Source of the DNA: Vibrio sp. Isolate34
Lineage (GTDB): Bacteria > Pseudomonadota > Gammaproteobacteria > Enterobacterales > Vibrionaceae
DNA length: 48,144 nucleotides
NCBI RefSeq assembly: GCF_022397915.1
Contig: NZ_JAKEUO010000021.1
Span: forward strand, 1-48,144
Direction: 5' to 3'
Notes under the pieces: model-generated
Database searches by the model: none
Told to the model about the DNA's origin: nothing
Seen by the model: the letters and a program-made list of their open reading frames with translations, nothing else
Shown here: positions 33,109 to 42,623 of the stretch, in pieces
Numbering within the stretch: the first letter of the stretch is position 1
How the letters are laid out: each line of letters opens with the position of its first letter
Made by a program: the position numbers and the translations under genes

Positions 33109-35004
33109 ATGCTTTATCACGAAAAATTTGACGTCATCGTTGTTGGTGGTGGCCATGCAGGAACGGAAGCCGCACTCGCATCTGCACGTACTGGTCAAAG
33201 TACGTTATTACTTACTCATAATATCGATACATTAGGACAAATGTCTTGTAACCCAGCCATTGGCGGGATCGGTAAGGGCCACTTGGTAAAAGAGGTCGAT
33301 GCAATGGGTGGATTAATGGCGCAAGCTATTGATCATGCAGGTATTCAGTTCAGAACATTGAACGCATCAAAAGGCCCTGCGGTTCGTGCTACTCGTGCAC
33401 AAGCTGACCGCGCGCTTTACAAAGCGTTTGTTCGTAACGTTCTTGAAAACACACCAAACCTGACTTTGTTCCAACAGTCGGTTGATGATTTGATCGTTGA
33501 ACAGGATCAAGTGGTGGGTGTGGTGACACAGATGGGCCTTAAGTTCCGCGCAGATGCTGTGGTATTGACTGTAGGCACATTCCTAGGCGGAAAGATCCAT
33601 ATTGGTATGGAGAGTTCTTCTGGTGGTCGTGCGGGTGATCCACCATCGATCGCACTGGCTGACCGTCTTCGTGATCTTCCATTCCGAGTTGATCGCCTGA
33701 AAACAGGTACACCGCCACGTATCGATGCTCGTAGCGTTGATTTTTCTGAGCTTGAAGTTCAGCACGGTGATAACCCAACCCCTGTTTTCTCGTTCATGGG
33801 TAGCCGAGCGCAACAGCCTCGTCAAATCCCGTGTTACATCACGCATACCAACGAAAATACGCACGACGTTATTCGTGCCAACCTAGATCGCAGCCCAATG
33901 TACGCGGGTGTGATTGAAGGCATTGGCCCTCGTTACTGTCCTTCGATTGAAGATAAAGTGATGCGTTTTGCTGATAAGAACAGTCACCAAATCTTTATTG
34001 AGCCTGAAGGTCTAACGACACATGAGCTATACCCGAACGGTATCTCAACCAGTCTGCCGTTTGATGTACAGGTTCAAATTGTTCGCTCAATGAAGGGGTT
34101 CGAAAATGCTCACATCGTGCGTCCTGGCTACGCAATTGAGTATGATTTCTTTGATCCTCGTGACCTAAAGCTGACTTACGAAACCAAGTTTATCAAGGGT
34201 CTGTTCTTTGCTGGCCAAATCAATGGTACAACAGGTTACGAAGAAGCTGCAGCACAAGGCTTAATGGCCGGCCTGAATGCGAGTCTGTTTACGCAAGGCA
34301 AAGAAGGCTGGAGCCCACGTCGTGACCAAGCTTATATGGGCGTTCTTATTGATGACCTATCAACGATGGGCACTAAAGAACCTTACCGTATGTTTACGTC
34401 TCGTGCGGAATACCGTTTGTTGCTTCGCGAAGATAACGCCGATATCCGATTGACTGAGAAGTCTCGTGAACTTGGCCTTGTTGACGATGCACGCTGGGCT
34501 CGTTTCAACGAAAAAATGGACAACATGGAGAAGGAACGTCAACGTCTGAAAGAAACTTGGATTAATCCAAAGTCTGAAGACATCGGTGCATTAAACCAGA
34601 TCCTAAAAACACCAATGTCTCGCGAAGCTAGTGGTGAAGATCTTCTTCGTCGTCCGGAAATGACTTATTCACAGCTCACAGCATTGGATCGTTTTAGCCC
34701 TGCATTGGAAGATCAACAAGCGTCTGAGCAAGTTGAGATCCAAGTGAAGTACGAAGGCTACATTCAGCGCCAACAAGACGAAATCGAAAAATCACTGCGT
34801 CATGAAAACACCAAACTGCCTGCTGATATCGATTACAGCAAGGTGAAAGGGCTTTCTAACGAAGTGGTTCTAAAACTGACAACCACTAAACCAGACTCTA
34901 TTGGTATTGCTTCTCGTATTTCAGGTATCACACCTGCAGCAATCTCAATTTTGTTGGTTTACCTGAAAAAGCACGGCCTATTAAAAAAAGGTGAGGAAGC
35001 ATAA
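33109..35004 (+). CDS. mnmG: tRNA uridine-5-carboxymethylaminomethyl(34) synthesis enzyme MnmG (GidA)
   Basis: MnmG is the FAD/NADH-dependent partner of MnmE in modifying U34 of tRNAs. The 631-residue protein has the FAD-binding VVGGGHAGTEAALASARTG (about 11-29), the family block SCNPAIGGIGKGHLVKE, the NAD-binding region and a C-terminal helical domain that binds MnmE. It is the first gene right of oriC. A TAGAAT (33052-33057) may be the -10 of its promoter. rsmG overlaps its stop codon by one base. Confidence 0.97.
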   Translation: MLYHEKFDVIVVGGGHAGTEAALASARTGQSTLLLTHNIDTLGQMSCNPAIGGIGKGHLVKEVDAMGGLMAQAIDHAGIQFRTLNASKGPAVRATRAQADRALYKAFVRNVLENTPNLTLFQQSVDDLIVEQDQVVGVVTQMGLKFRADAVVLTVGTFLGGKIHIGMESSSGGRAGDPPSIALADRLRDLPFRVDRLKTGTPPRIDARSVDFSELEVQHGDNPTPVFSFMGSRAQQPRQIPCYITHTNENTHDVIRANLDRSPMYAGVIEGIGPRYCPSIEDKVMRFADKNSHQIFIEPEGLTTHELYPNGISTSLPFDVQVQIVRSMKGFENAHIVRPGYAIEYDFFDPRDLKLTYETKFIKGLFFAGQINGTTGYEEAAAQGLMAGLNASLFTQGKEGWSPRRDQAYMGVLIDDLSTMGTKEPYRMFTSRAEYRLLLREDNADIRLTEKSRELGLVDDARWARFNEKMDNMEKERQRLKETWINPKSEDIGALNQILKTPMSREASGEDLLRRPEMTYSQLTALDRFSPALEDQQASEQVEIQVKYEGYIQRQQDEIEKSLRHENTKLPADIDYSKVKGLSNEVVLKLTTTKPDSIGIASRISGITPAAISILLVYLKKHGLLKKGEEA

Positions 35005-35636
35005 TGAGCGCATTACGCGAGAAACTGGATCACCTGATTGGCCAGACTGAATTAGAAGTATCTGAAAAACAACGTGGCCAATTGGTTGGCTACGTTGAGT
35101 TACTGAATAAGTGGAACAAGGCGTATAACCTAACGTCAGTTCGTGATCCGCTAGAAATGATGGTGAAACATATCTTAGATAGCATCATTGTTAGCATTCA
35201 CTTACAAGGTAAGCGCTTTATTGACGTTGGCACGGGCCCTGGTCTTCCTGGGATTCCGCTCTCAATCATGAATCCTGACTGCGAGTTTTACTTGCTAGAT
35301 AGCTTGGGTAAGCGTATTCGTTTTATCAAACAGGTGATTCATGAACTGGGTATTGACAACGTTGTGCCGGTTCAAAGTCGTGTTGAAGAGTTTCAACCTG
35401 AAGAAAAGTTTGATGCAGTGCTCAGTCGTGCATTTGCATCAATGACAGACATGGTAGAGTGGTGTCACCATTTACCTAAAGAGCAATCCGGTGTATTTTT
35501 GGCTCTTAAGGGACAACATCCTAGAGACGAAATCGACCTGTTACCTGAATGGTGTTCAGTGACAGACATTAAAGCTTTGCAAGTACCAGAGCTTGATGGA
35601 GAGCGTCATCTAGTAACTTTATCGCGTCAGGGATAA
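35004..35636 (+). CDS. rsmG: 16S rRNA (guanine-527-N7) methyltransferase RsmG (GidB)
   Basis: RsmG methylates G527 of 16S rRNA using S-adenosylmethionine. The 210-residue Rossmann methyltransferase has the SAM motif FIDVGTGPGLPGIPLSI (about 73-89), preceded by KWNKAYNLTSVRDP and HILDS. It overlaps mnmG in TAATG and lies 14 nt before parA. Known loss-of-function alleles in other bacteria give low-level streptomycin resistance; nothing here suggests loss. Confidence 0.96.
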   Translation: MSALREKLDHLIGQTELEVSEKQRGQLVGYVELLNKWNKAYNLTSVRDPLEMMVKHILDSIIVSIHLQGKRFIDVGTGPGLPGIPLSIMNPDCEFYLLDSLGKRIRFIKQVIHELGIDNVVPVQSRVEEFQPEEKFDAVLSRAFASMTDMVEWCHHLPKEQSGVFLALKGQHPRDEIDLLPEWCSVTDIKALQVPELDGERHLVTLSRQG

Positions 35637-35650
35637 TCAGCGAGGCCATA

Positions 35651-36424
35651 GTGGGTAGAATTGTAGCAATTGCCAACCAGAAGGGCGGCGTAGGAAAAAC
35701 AACAACTTGCATTAATTTAGCAGCATCAATGGCGGCAACAAAACGCAAGATATTGGTTGTTGACCTCGATCCTCAAGGTAATGCCACTATGGCGAGCGGT
35801 GTCGACAAATATCAAGTTGAAGCAACTGCTTACGATTTGTTGGTTGAAGATACCCCATTTGATGAGGTAGTTTGCCGAAGTACATCTGGCAACTACGACC
35901 TCATCGCCGCTAACGGTGATGTTACTGCGGCAGAAATCAAGCTGATGGAGGTCTTTGCTCGCGAAGTTCGCCTTAAGAATGCACTGGCATCCATTCGCGA
36001 TAATTATGATTTCATCTTTATTGATTGCCCACCTTCTCTAAATCTTCTTACAATTAACGCGATGGCTGCGGCCGACTCCGTGTTAGTTCCAATGCAATGT
36101 GAATACTTTGCTCTGGAAGGTTTGACTGCGTTGATGGATACCATCAGTAAGCTCGCTGCGGTTGTTAACGAGAACCTGAAGATCGAAGGTCTTCTGCGTA
36201 CTATGTATGATCCTCGAAACCGCTTATCGAACGAAGTATCTGATCAACTCAAAAAACACTTCGGTAGCAAAGTCTACCGAACTGTGATCCCTAGAAATGT
36301 GCGTCTGGCAGAAGCGCCAAGTCATGGCAAGCCAGCAATGTACTACGACAAATATTCCGCTGGTGCTAAAGCATATCTTGCTCTGGCAGGCGAAATGTTG
36401 CGTCGTGAAGAAGTCCCAGTATAG
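35651..36424 (+). CDS. parA: Chromosome partitioning ATPase ParA (Soj)
   Basis: ParA is the deviant-Walker ATPase that, with ParB and parS, segregates the chromosomal origin. The 257-residue protein has the deviant Walker A KGGVGKTT at residues 11-18, Walker A' VVDLDPQGN and Walker B FIFIDCPPSLNLLT. The start is GTG at 35651 with GAGG five bases before it. It lacks an N-terminal HTH, so it is of the chromosomal Soj type (ParA1). parB follows after 23 nt. Confidence 0.96.
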   Translation: MGRIVAIANQKGGVGKTTTCINLAASMAATKRKILVVDLDPQGNATMASGVDKYQVEATAYDLLVEDTPFDEVVCRSTSGNYDLIAANGDVTAAEIKLMEVFAREVRLKNALASIRDNYDFIFIDCPPSLNLLTINAMAAADSVLVPMQCEYFALEGLTALMDTISKLAAVVNENLKIEGLLRTMYDPRNRLSNEVSDQLKKHFGSKVYRTVIPRNVRLAEAPSHGKPAMYYDKYSAGAKAYLALAGEMLRREEVPV

Positions 36425-36447
36425 GTCTAACCAAAGGAATTCGCTCA

Positions 36448-37329
36448 ATGTCTAAGCGTGGTTTAGGAAAGGGGCTAGATGCATTGCTTGCAACTAGCTC
36501 GTTGGCTCGTGAAAAACAGCAAGTTGCTTCTCATAGTCAGGCGTTGTCTGCTGATGGAGAGCTAACAGAACTGGCTGTTGGTTGCTTAAAGCCAGGTGTT
36601 TATCAACCGCGTAAGGATATTGCGCCTGAAGCACTAGAAGAACTAGCCGCTTCAATCCAGTCTCAAGGCATTATTCAGCCAATCGTAGTACGCCCTTTAG
36701 CGCACGACCAGTTTGAGATTATCGCTGGTGAACGTCGTTGGAGAGCGGCTCGTCAAGCTGGCCTAAAACAAGTGCCATGTCTGATCAAGCGAGTGGAAGA
36801 CAAAGCCGCGATTGCGATGGCATTGATCGAGAATATTCAGCGTGAAGACCTGAATGTTATCGAAGAATCACAAGCGCTAGAGCGTCTACAGAACGAATTT
36901 GAACTGACGCATCAACAAGTCGCTGATGTGATCGGTAAATCAAGAGCAACGGTTAGTAACTTATTACGTCTAAATCAGCTCGAAAATGAAGTAAAAGGTT
37001 TAGTTTCTAATAAACAACTGGAAATGGGGCATGCTCGAGCACTGCTTGCGCTAGAGGGTGATATCCAGGTTGAAGCTGCGAATACAGCGGCAACCAAAAA
37101 AATGACCGTGCGTCAAACTGAGCAACTTGTCAAAAAGTGCTTAAAACCAGACGTTGAACCTGAATCGAAGCCTGAAGATACAGAAGCTATCGAACTTTCA
37201 CGAAGACTCACGGAAAAATTGCAAGCAAACGTTTCAGTTACTCGTTCTGTTAGCGGTAAGTCAAAAGTGACAATTACTCTTGATGAGCCTCACAAATTAG
37301 AGCAACTTATTGCTAAACTAGAGTACTAA
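36448..37329 (+). CDS. parB: Chromosome partitioning protein ParB (Spo0J)
   Basis: ParB is a CTP-dependent clamp that loads at parS and spreads. The 293-residue protein starts MSKRGLGKGLDALL (the ParA-interacting N-tail) and has the ParB/Srx domain with the CTP-binding GERRWRAARQAG (about 94-105). It then has ENIQREDLNVIEE, the HTH region (LTHQQVADVIGKSRATVSNL) and a C-terminal dimerisation domain. It is coupled to parA. A parS-like sequence is present in recF (21748). Confidence 0.96.
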   Translation: MSKRGLGKGLDALLATSSLAREKQQVASHSQALSADGELTELAVGCLKPGVYQPRKDIAPEALEELAASIQSQGIIQPIVVRPLAHDQFEIIAGERRWRAARQAGLKQVPCLIKRVEDKAAIAMALIENIQREDLNVIEESQALERLQNEFELTHQQVADVIGKSRATVSNLLRLNQLENEVKGLVSNKQLEMGHARALLALEGDIQVEAANTAATKKMTVRQTEQLVKKCLKPDVEPESKPEDTEAIELSRRLTEKLQANVSVTRSVSGKSKVTITLDEPHKLEQLIAKLEY

Positions 37330-37428
37330 ATGAGATAATTGATTTAGGTCAATTATGTAATAAATAAGTAATTTCGTACAAAAGTTGTAGGTTTGTATAC
37401 AAAAATGTAAATGATTGCTGCATTGTTA

Positions 37429-37456
37429 TTGCAATCAATTTGGCTGAACGTATAAT
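37429..37456 (+). promoter_or_regulatory. Promoter of the atp operon
   Basis: TTGCAA (37429-37434), a 16-bp spacer and a perfect TATAAT (37451-37456) lie 66 bp before atpI in a 192-bp AT-rich gap after parB. Confidence 0.7.
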
Positions 37457-37521
37457 TTTCGCCAATTTCTCAGCACGCTTTTAAGCGAGTAGTAAAGAAG
37501 GCTTAAAAGAGGAACGAATAC

Positions 37522-37911
37522 ATGGTAGCGGCGTTAGCAAGACCAGGACGAGTGCTTGCAAAGCAAATGTTATTGATCGAGCTTAGCGCGGTTATATTAG
37601 TGGCGATAGGGTTAGGTTTAGCTGTTAATCCTGATTGGGGTTTTGCTGCATTAATCGGTGGCGGTATTTTTGTCATCGCGAATGTAGTTTTTTGTGTGTG
37701 TGCTTTCCTATTTTGTGGAGCTCGCGCAACTAAGTTAGTTGCGGCGTCGTTCTATGCAGGCGAAGCGCTAAAAATCCTTATCACAGTTCTACTATTCTCT
37801 ATTGTCTACATGTATATGCAGGTGGAATTAGTTCCCCTCAAACTGACCTATTTACTGGTTCTAGGTATTAATATCTTTGCGCCAGTGCTTTTCATTAACA
37901 ATAAAAAATAG
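37522..37911 (+). CDS. atpI: ATP synthase assembly protein AtpI
   Basis: AtpI is a small membrane protein at the head of atp operons that aids assembly of the c-ring. The 129-residue protein has four hydrophobic segments (about 17-34, 42-64, 82-98 and 105-123) and the family-typical FYAGEALKILIT. A GAGG precedes the ATG. atpB starts 8 nt later. Confidence 0.92.
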   Translation: MVAALARPGRVLAKQMLLIELSAVILVAIGLGLAVNPDWGFAALIGGGIFVIANVVFCVCAFLFCGARATKLVAASFYAGEALKILITVLLFSIVYMYMQVELVPLKLTYLLVLGINIFAPVLFINNKK

Positions 37912-37919
37912 GATGAGTT

Positions 37920-38717
37920 ATGGCTGCGCCAACAGCATCCGGATACATTGACCACCATTTACAAAACCTTTCTTTAGCTAAGTTTGGTCTTGTAGAGGAA
38001 ACAAGTTTCTGGAACGTACATATAGACAGTCTGTTTTTTTCGGTGTTGACCGGGGTGTTATTCCTTTGGGTTTTTCGCTCCGTCGCTAAGAAAGCAACAG
38101 TAGGTGTACCTGGTAAGCTTCAGTGTTTTGTTGAAATGGTCGTTGAATTCGTTGACAGCAACGTTAAAGATACTTTCCATGGACGTAACCCTCTGATTGC
38201 TCCATTAGCACTGACTATATTTTGCTGGATTATTTTAATGAACTTGATGGACTTAGTGCCAATCGATTTCTTACCATATCCTGCAGAGCATTGGCTAGGT
38301 ATCCCTTACTTGAAAGTGGTTCCTTCAGCTGATGTAAATATAACCATGTCAATGGCCTTAGGCGTTTTTGCTCTGATGATCTACTACAGCATCAAAGTTA
38401 AAGGTCTAGGTGGGTTTGCCAAAGAACTTGCTTTACATCCATTTAATCACCCGATCATGATTCCGTTTAATCTACTGATTGAAGTGGTCTCGCTATTAGC
38501 GAAGCCTTTGTCACTTGGTATGCGTTTATTCGGTAATATGTTTGCAGGTGAGGTTGTATTCATTCTTTGTGCGGCAATGTTACCGTGGTACTTACAATGG
38601 GTAGGTTCACTACCTTGGGCTATCTTCCATATCTTGGTTATTTTGATTCAAGCATTTGTTTTCATGATGTTAACAATTGTTTACTTATCAATGGCCCATG
38701 AAGATGGCGATCACTAA
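37920..38717 (+). CDS. atpB: ATP synthase subunit a
   Basis: Subunit a of Fo forms the proton half-channels beside the c-ring. The 265-residue membrane protein has the essential Arg (about 202) in KPLSLGMRLFGNMFAGE and the conserved NLMDLVP and IQAFVFMMLTIVYLSMA segments. It is second in the operon. Confidence 0.97.
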   Translation: MAAPTASGYIDHHLQNLSLAKFGLVEETSFWNVHIDSLFFSVLTGVLFLWVFRSVAKKATVGVPGKLQCFVEMVVEFVDSNVKDTFHGRNPLIAPLALTIFCWIILMNLMDLVPIDFLPYPAEHWLGIPYLKVVPSADVNITMSMALGVFALMIYYSIKVKGLGGFAKELALHPFNHPIMIPFNLLIEVVSLLAKPLSLGMRLFGNMFAGEVVFILCAAMLPWYLQWVGSLPWAIFHILVILIQAFVFMMLTIVYLSMAHEDGDH

Positions 38718-38766
38718 AATTTTTTTAAGCTTTATTCTTACTATTAATGTTAATCGGAGAACGTAA

Positions 38767-39024
38767 ATGGAAACTGTACTGAGTTTTTCAGCAATCGCTG
38801 TTGCTATTATTGTTGGTCTTTGTGCCGTAGGTACTGCAATTGGTTTTGCTATTCTTGGTGGTAAATTCCTAGAGGGCGCTGCGCGTCAACCTGAAATGGC
38901 TCCTATGCTACAAGTTAAGATGTTCATCATCGCTGGTCTACTGGATGCTGTTCCAATGATCGGTATCGTAATCGCACTACTATTCACGTTTGCTAACCCA
39001 TTTGTTGGTCAACTAGCAGGCTAA
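38767..39024 (+). CDS. atpE: ATP synthase subunit c
   Basis: Subunit c builds the rotating membrane ring. The 85-residue hairpin protein has the polar loop GGKFLEGAARQPE and the ion-binding Asp60 in GLLDAVPM. It lacks the Gln/Glu-Ser ligand set of Na+-type rings, indicating a proton-coupled synthase. The Shine-Dalgarno is a strong CGGAGAA. Confidence 0.97.
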   Translation: METVLSFSAIAVAIIVGLCAVGTAIGFAILGGKFLEGAARQPEMAPMLQVKMFIIAGLLDAVPMIGIVIALLFTFANPFVGQLAG

Positions 39025-39082
39025 TTAACTCTCAATAGTTAATTAAATTTTTGTAGTTGATTCTTAACGAGGGGTAGCTGTT

Positions 39083-39553
39083 GTGAATATGAACGCAACT
39101 CTGTTAGGTCAAGCAATTGCTTTTTCACTTTTTGTTTGGTTCTGCATGAAATATGTATGGCCACCAATCATGCAAGCAATTGAAGAGCGTCAGAAGAAAA
39201 TTGCTGACGGTCTAGTAGCCGCTGAACGCGCTGCTAAAGACTTGAACCTGGCACAAGCCAACGCTTCTGAGCAAATGAAAGAAGCAAAGCGCACTGCAAC
39301 TGAGGTTATTGAACAGGCAAACAAACGCAAAGCTCAAATTATTGATGAAGCTCGCGAAGAGGCTCAGGCAGAACGCCAGAAGATCTTAGCGCAAGCTGAA
39401 GCAGAAATTGAAGCTGAGCGCACACGTGCCCGTGATGACCTGCGCAAACAAGTCGCAACTCTGGCTATAGCTGGTGCTGAGAAAATCCTTGAACGTACTA
39501 TCGATAAAGATGTACACGATGATCTTCTTAACAACATTACTGCAAAACTTTAA
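39083..39553 (+). CDS. atpF: ATP synthase subunit b
   Basis: Subunit b is the peripheral stalk that holds F1 against the rotor. The 156-residue protein has one N-terminal membrane span (about 8-27) followed by a long charged coiled coil (about 30-150). The GTG start at 39083 gives MNMNATLLGQAIAF, matching the GTG-initiated E. coli protein of the same length; an ATG two codons later is possible. GAGGGG lies upstream. Confidence 0.96.
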   Translation: MNMNATLLGQAIAFSLFVWFCMKYVWPPIMQAIEERQKKIADGLVAAERAAKDLNLAQANASEQMKEAKRTATEVIEQANKRKAQIIDEAREEAQAERQKILAQAEAEIEAERTRARDDLRKQVATLAIAGAEKILERTIDKDVHDDLLNNITAKL

Positions 39554-39568
39554 AGCAAGGGGCTGTAT

Positions 39569-40102
39569 ATGTCTGATTTGACTACAATCGCACGCCCCTA
39601 TGCTAAAGCAGCGTTTGACTTTGCGGTAGATAAAGGTGAGCTAGACCAATGGGGTCAGATGCTTACTTTTGCTGCCGAAGTGGCACAAAATGATGATGTT
39701 CATAATTTATTAAGCGGTTCTATGACTGCTGAAAAATTAGCTGAAGTATTCATTGTAATTTGTGGCGAACAATTTGATGAATTCGGCCAAAACTTAATTA
39801 AAGTGATGGCAGAGAACGGCCGCTTAATGGCTTTTCCTGATGTTTGCAAAGAGTTCTTTATACTCAAAAAAGAGTATGAGAAAGAGATCGACGTTGAAGT
39901 GACTTCAGCAGTTGAACTTTCTGAAGAACAACGCGCAGATATCAGCAGCAAATTGGAACAGCGCTTAGCGCGCAAAGTTCAGCTGAATTGCAGTATAGAT
40001 GAGACTCTACTTAGTGGAGTTATTATTCGAGCCGGAGACCTAGTCATCGATAACTCAGCGCGCAGTCGTTTAGACCGCCTGAGCGATGCATTGCAGTCTT
40101 AA
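39569..40102 (+). CDS. atpH: ATP synthase subunit delta
   Basis: Delta caps the F1 alpha3beta3 head and links it to subunit b. The 177-residue protein begins with the family ARPYAKAAFDFA and has the C-terminal VIIRAGDLVIDNSARSRLDR, the usual delta signature. It lies 15 nt after atpF and 13 nt before atpA. Confidence 0.96.
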   Translation: MSDLTTIARPYAKAAFDFAVDKGELDQWGQMLTFAAEVAQNDDVHNLLSGSMTAEKLAEVFIVICGEQFDEFGQNLIKVMAENGRLMAFPDVCKEFFILKKEYEKEIDVEVTSAVELSEEQRADISSKLEQRLARKVQLNCSIDETLLSGVIIRAGDLVIDNSARSRLDRLSDALQS

Positions 40103-40115
40103 TGGGGATTGGAGC

Positions 40116-41657
40116 ATGCAACTTAATTCCACTGAAATTAGCGATCTAATTAAACAACGTATTGAATCATTCGACGTTGTTAGTGAAGCTCGCAATGAAG
40201 GTACTATCGTTTCGGTAAGCGATGGCATCCTTAGCATTCACGGCCTAGCGGACGTGATGCAAGGTGAAATGATTGAACTACCGGGTGGCCGTTACGCGCT
40301 AGCACTTAACTTGAACCGTGATTCGGTTGGTGCTGTTGTAATGGGCCCATATGCTGACCTACAGGAAGGCATGAAAGTTACAGGTACTGGCCGCATTCTT
40401 GAAGTGCCAGTAGGTCCAGAACTACTTGGTCGTGTTGTAAACACACTAGGTGAGCCAATTGATGGCAAAGGTCCTATCGAAGCGAAACTGACTTCGCCTG
40501 TAGAAGTAATTGCACCAGGTGTAATCGACCGTAAATCGGTAGACCAACCTGTACAAACTGGTTACAAGTCTGTTGACTCAATGATCCCAATCGGTCGTGG
40601 TCAACGTGAACTAGTAATCGGTGACCGTCAAACTGGTAAAACAGCGATGGCGATCGATGCGATTATTAACCAAAAAGATTCAGGTATTTTCTCTATCTAC
40701 GTAGCAATCGGTCAGAAAGCATCGACTATCGCTAACGTAGTTCGCAAACTAGAAGAGCACGGCGCGCTAGCTAACACTATCGTTGTTGTTGCATCAGCTT
40801 CTGAATCTGCAGCGCTACAATACCTAGCGCCATACGCAGGTTGTGCGATGGGTGAATACTTCCGTGATCGCGGTGAAGATGCACTGATTGTTTATGATGA
40901 TCTATCTAAGCAAGCTGTAGCTTACCGTCAGATCTCGCTACTACTTAAGCGTCCACCTGGTCGTGAAGCGTTCCCTGGTGATGTTTTCTACCTTCACTCT
41001 CGTCTACTAGAGCGTGCTGCTCGTGTAAGCGAACACTACGTAGAAACATTCACTAACGGTGAAGTGAAAGGCAAGACTGGTTCTTTAACTGCTCTTCCTA
41101 TCATCGAAACGCAAGCTGGTGACGTATCTGCATTCGTACCGACGAACGTAATCTCGATTACCGATGGTCAGATCTTCCTACAAACTGAGCTATTCAACGC
41201 GGGCGTACGTCCAGCTGTTGACCCAGGTATCTCAGTATCTCGTGTAGGTGGTTCAGCGCAGACTAAAATCATCAAGAAGCTATCTGGCGGTATCCGTACA
41301 GCTCTAGCACAGTACCGTGAACTTGCGGCATTCGCACAGTTCTCGTCTGACCTTGATGAAGCGACTAAGAAGCAGCTAGACCATGGTCAAAAAGTTACAG
41401 AGCTAATGAAGCAGAAGCAATACGCTCCTATGTCTGTATTTGACCAAGCACTTGTAATCTTCGCTGCAGAGCGTGGTTACCTTCAAGACGTAGAGCTTGC
41501 TAAGCTTCTAGACTTTGAAGCTGCTTTACTGTCGTTTGCTCGCGGTCAATATGGCGATCTAGCTACACAGATCGACACAACGGGTGCTTACAACAATGAT
41601 ATCGAAGCTGAGCTGAAGAAGCTTGTTGACGATTTCAAAGCAACCCAGACCTGGTAA
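40116..41657 (+). CDS. atpA: ATP synthase subunit alpha
   Basis: Alpha is the non-catalytic nucleotide-binding subunit of F1. The 513-residue protein starts MQLNSTEISDLIKQRIESFD; an ATG ten codons upstream lies within atpH and is not used. The P-loop GDRQTGKT is at residues 169-176, as in E. coli. Later come the alpha signature PAVDPGISVSRVGG and the arginine finger in that same motif. The Shine-Dalgarno GGGGA lies at proper spacing. Confidence 0.98.
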   Translation: MQLNSTEISDLIKQRIESFDVVSEARNEGTIVSVSDGILSIHGLADVMQGEMIELPGGRYALALNLNRDSVGAVVMGPYADLQEGMKVTGTGRILEVPVGPELLGRVVNTLGEPIDGKGPIEAKLTSPVEVIAPGVIDRKSVDQPVQTGYKSVDSMIPIGRGQRELVIGDRQTGKTAMAIDAIINQKDSGIFSIYVAIGQKASTIANVVRKLEEHGALANTIVVVASASESAALQYLAPYAGCAMGEYFRDRGEDALIVYDDLSKQAVAYRQISLLLKRPPGREAFPGDVFYLHSRLLERAARVSEHYVETFTNGEVKGKTGSLTALPIIETQAGDVSAFVPTNVISITDGQIFLQTELFNAGVRPAVDPGISVSRVGGSAQTKIIKKLSGGIRTALAQYRELAAFAQFSSDLDEATKKQLDHGQKVTELMKQKQYAPMSVFDQALVIFAAERGYLQDVELAKLLDFEAALLSFARGQYGDLATQIDTTGAYNNDIEAELKKLVDDFKATQTW

Positions 41658-41705
41658 TTGGTGGGTGGCCTTCGGGTCACCTCATACCATTAACGGAGAG
41701 TAACG

Positions 41706-42572
41706 ATGGCCGGCGCAAAAGAGATACGTAATAAAATCGGTAGTGTTAAAAGCACACAGAAGATTACGAAAGCAATGGAAATGGTAGCAGCTTCAAAAAT
41801 GCGTCGTTCTCAAGACGCAATGGAAGCTACTCGTCCATATGCAGAAACAATGCGTAAAGTGATCGGTCATTTGGCTAACGGTAGCCTTGAGTATAAGCAT
41901 CCTTATCTTGAGGAACGTGAAGCCAAACGTGTTGGTTACATCATCGTTTCTACAGACCGTGGTCTTTGTGGTGGTTTGAACATTAACTTGTTCAAGAAAG
42001 CCATGAACGACATGAAAGATTGGTCTGAGAAAGGTGCTGACGTTGAACTGGCAATTATCGGTTCAAAAGCAACAGCATTTTTCAACAACAGCGGCGCGAA
42101 AGTAGCAGCTCAAGTTTCTGGCCTAGGCGATAGCCCTAGTCTTGAAGACTTAATCGGCTCTGTAAGCGTAATGCTAAAGAAATATGATGAAGGTGAATTG
42201 GATCGCCTGTTCGTAGTGTTCAACAAGTTTGAAAACACTATGGTACAAGAACCAACGATCGATCAATTACTTCCTTTGCCTAAATCAGATAGCGAAGACA
42301 TGAAACGCGATCATGCTTGGGACTACATTTATGAGCCTGAGCCAAAACCACTACTAGATGCACTATTGGTTCGTTACGTCGAATCTCAAGTGTACCAAGG
42401 TGTGGTAGAGAACCTTGCTTGTGAGCAAGCGGCTCGAATGATTGCAATGAAAGCTGCAACCGACAACGCTAGCGACCTAATCGATGATTTAGAGCTTGTG
42501 TACAACAAGGCGCGTCAAGCGGCTATTACACAAGAACTTTCTGAAATCGTTTCAGGCGCAGCAGCGGTTTAA
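41706..42572 (+). CDS. atpG: ATP synthase subunit gamma
   Basis: Gamma is the rotating central shaft of F1. The 288-residue protein has the coiled N-terminal helix (AKEIRNKIGSVKSTQKITKA, MVAASKMRR), the central STDRGLCGGLN domain and the C-terminal helix ending ITQELSEIVSGAAAV. Spacing and length match E. coli. Confidence 0.97.
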   Translation: MAGAKEIRNKIGSVKSTQKITKAMEMVAASKMRRSQDAMEATRPYAETMRKVIGHLANGSLEYKHPYLEEREAKRVGYIIVSTDRGLCGGLNINLFKKAMNDMKDWSEKGADVELAIIGSKATAFFNNSGAKVAAQVSGLGDSPSLEDLIGSVSVMLKKYDEGELDRLFVVFNKFENTMVQEPTIDQLLPLPKSDSEDMKRDHAWDYIYEPEPKPLLDALLVRYVESQVYQGVVENLACEQAARMIAMKAATDNASDLIDDLELVYNKARQAAITQELSEIVSGAAAV

Positions 42573-42623
42573 TCGCTTATTCGTTTTAAGCTTAGGTAAA
42601 ACTAAATAGTTAGAGGATTAACG

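Noticed and set aside
33539..33864. Overlapping minus-strand frames of 79-93 codons inside mnmG
   Set aside because: Shadows of the strongly supported mnmG frame; protein sequences look non-natural and have no ribosome-binding sites.
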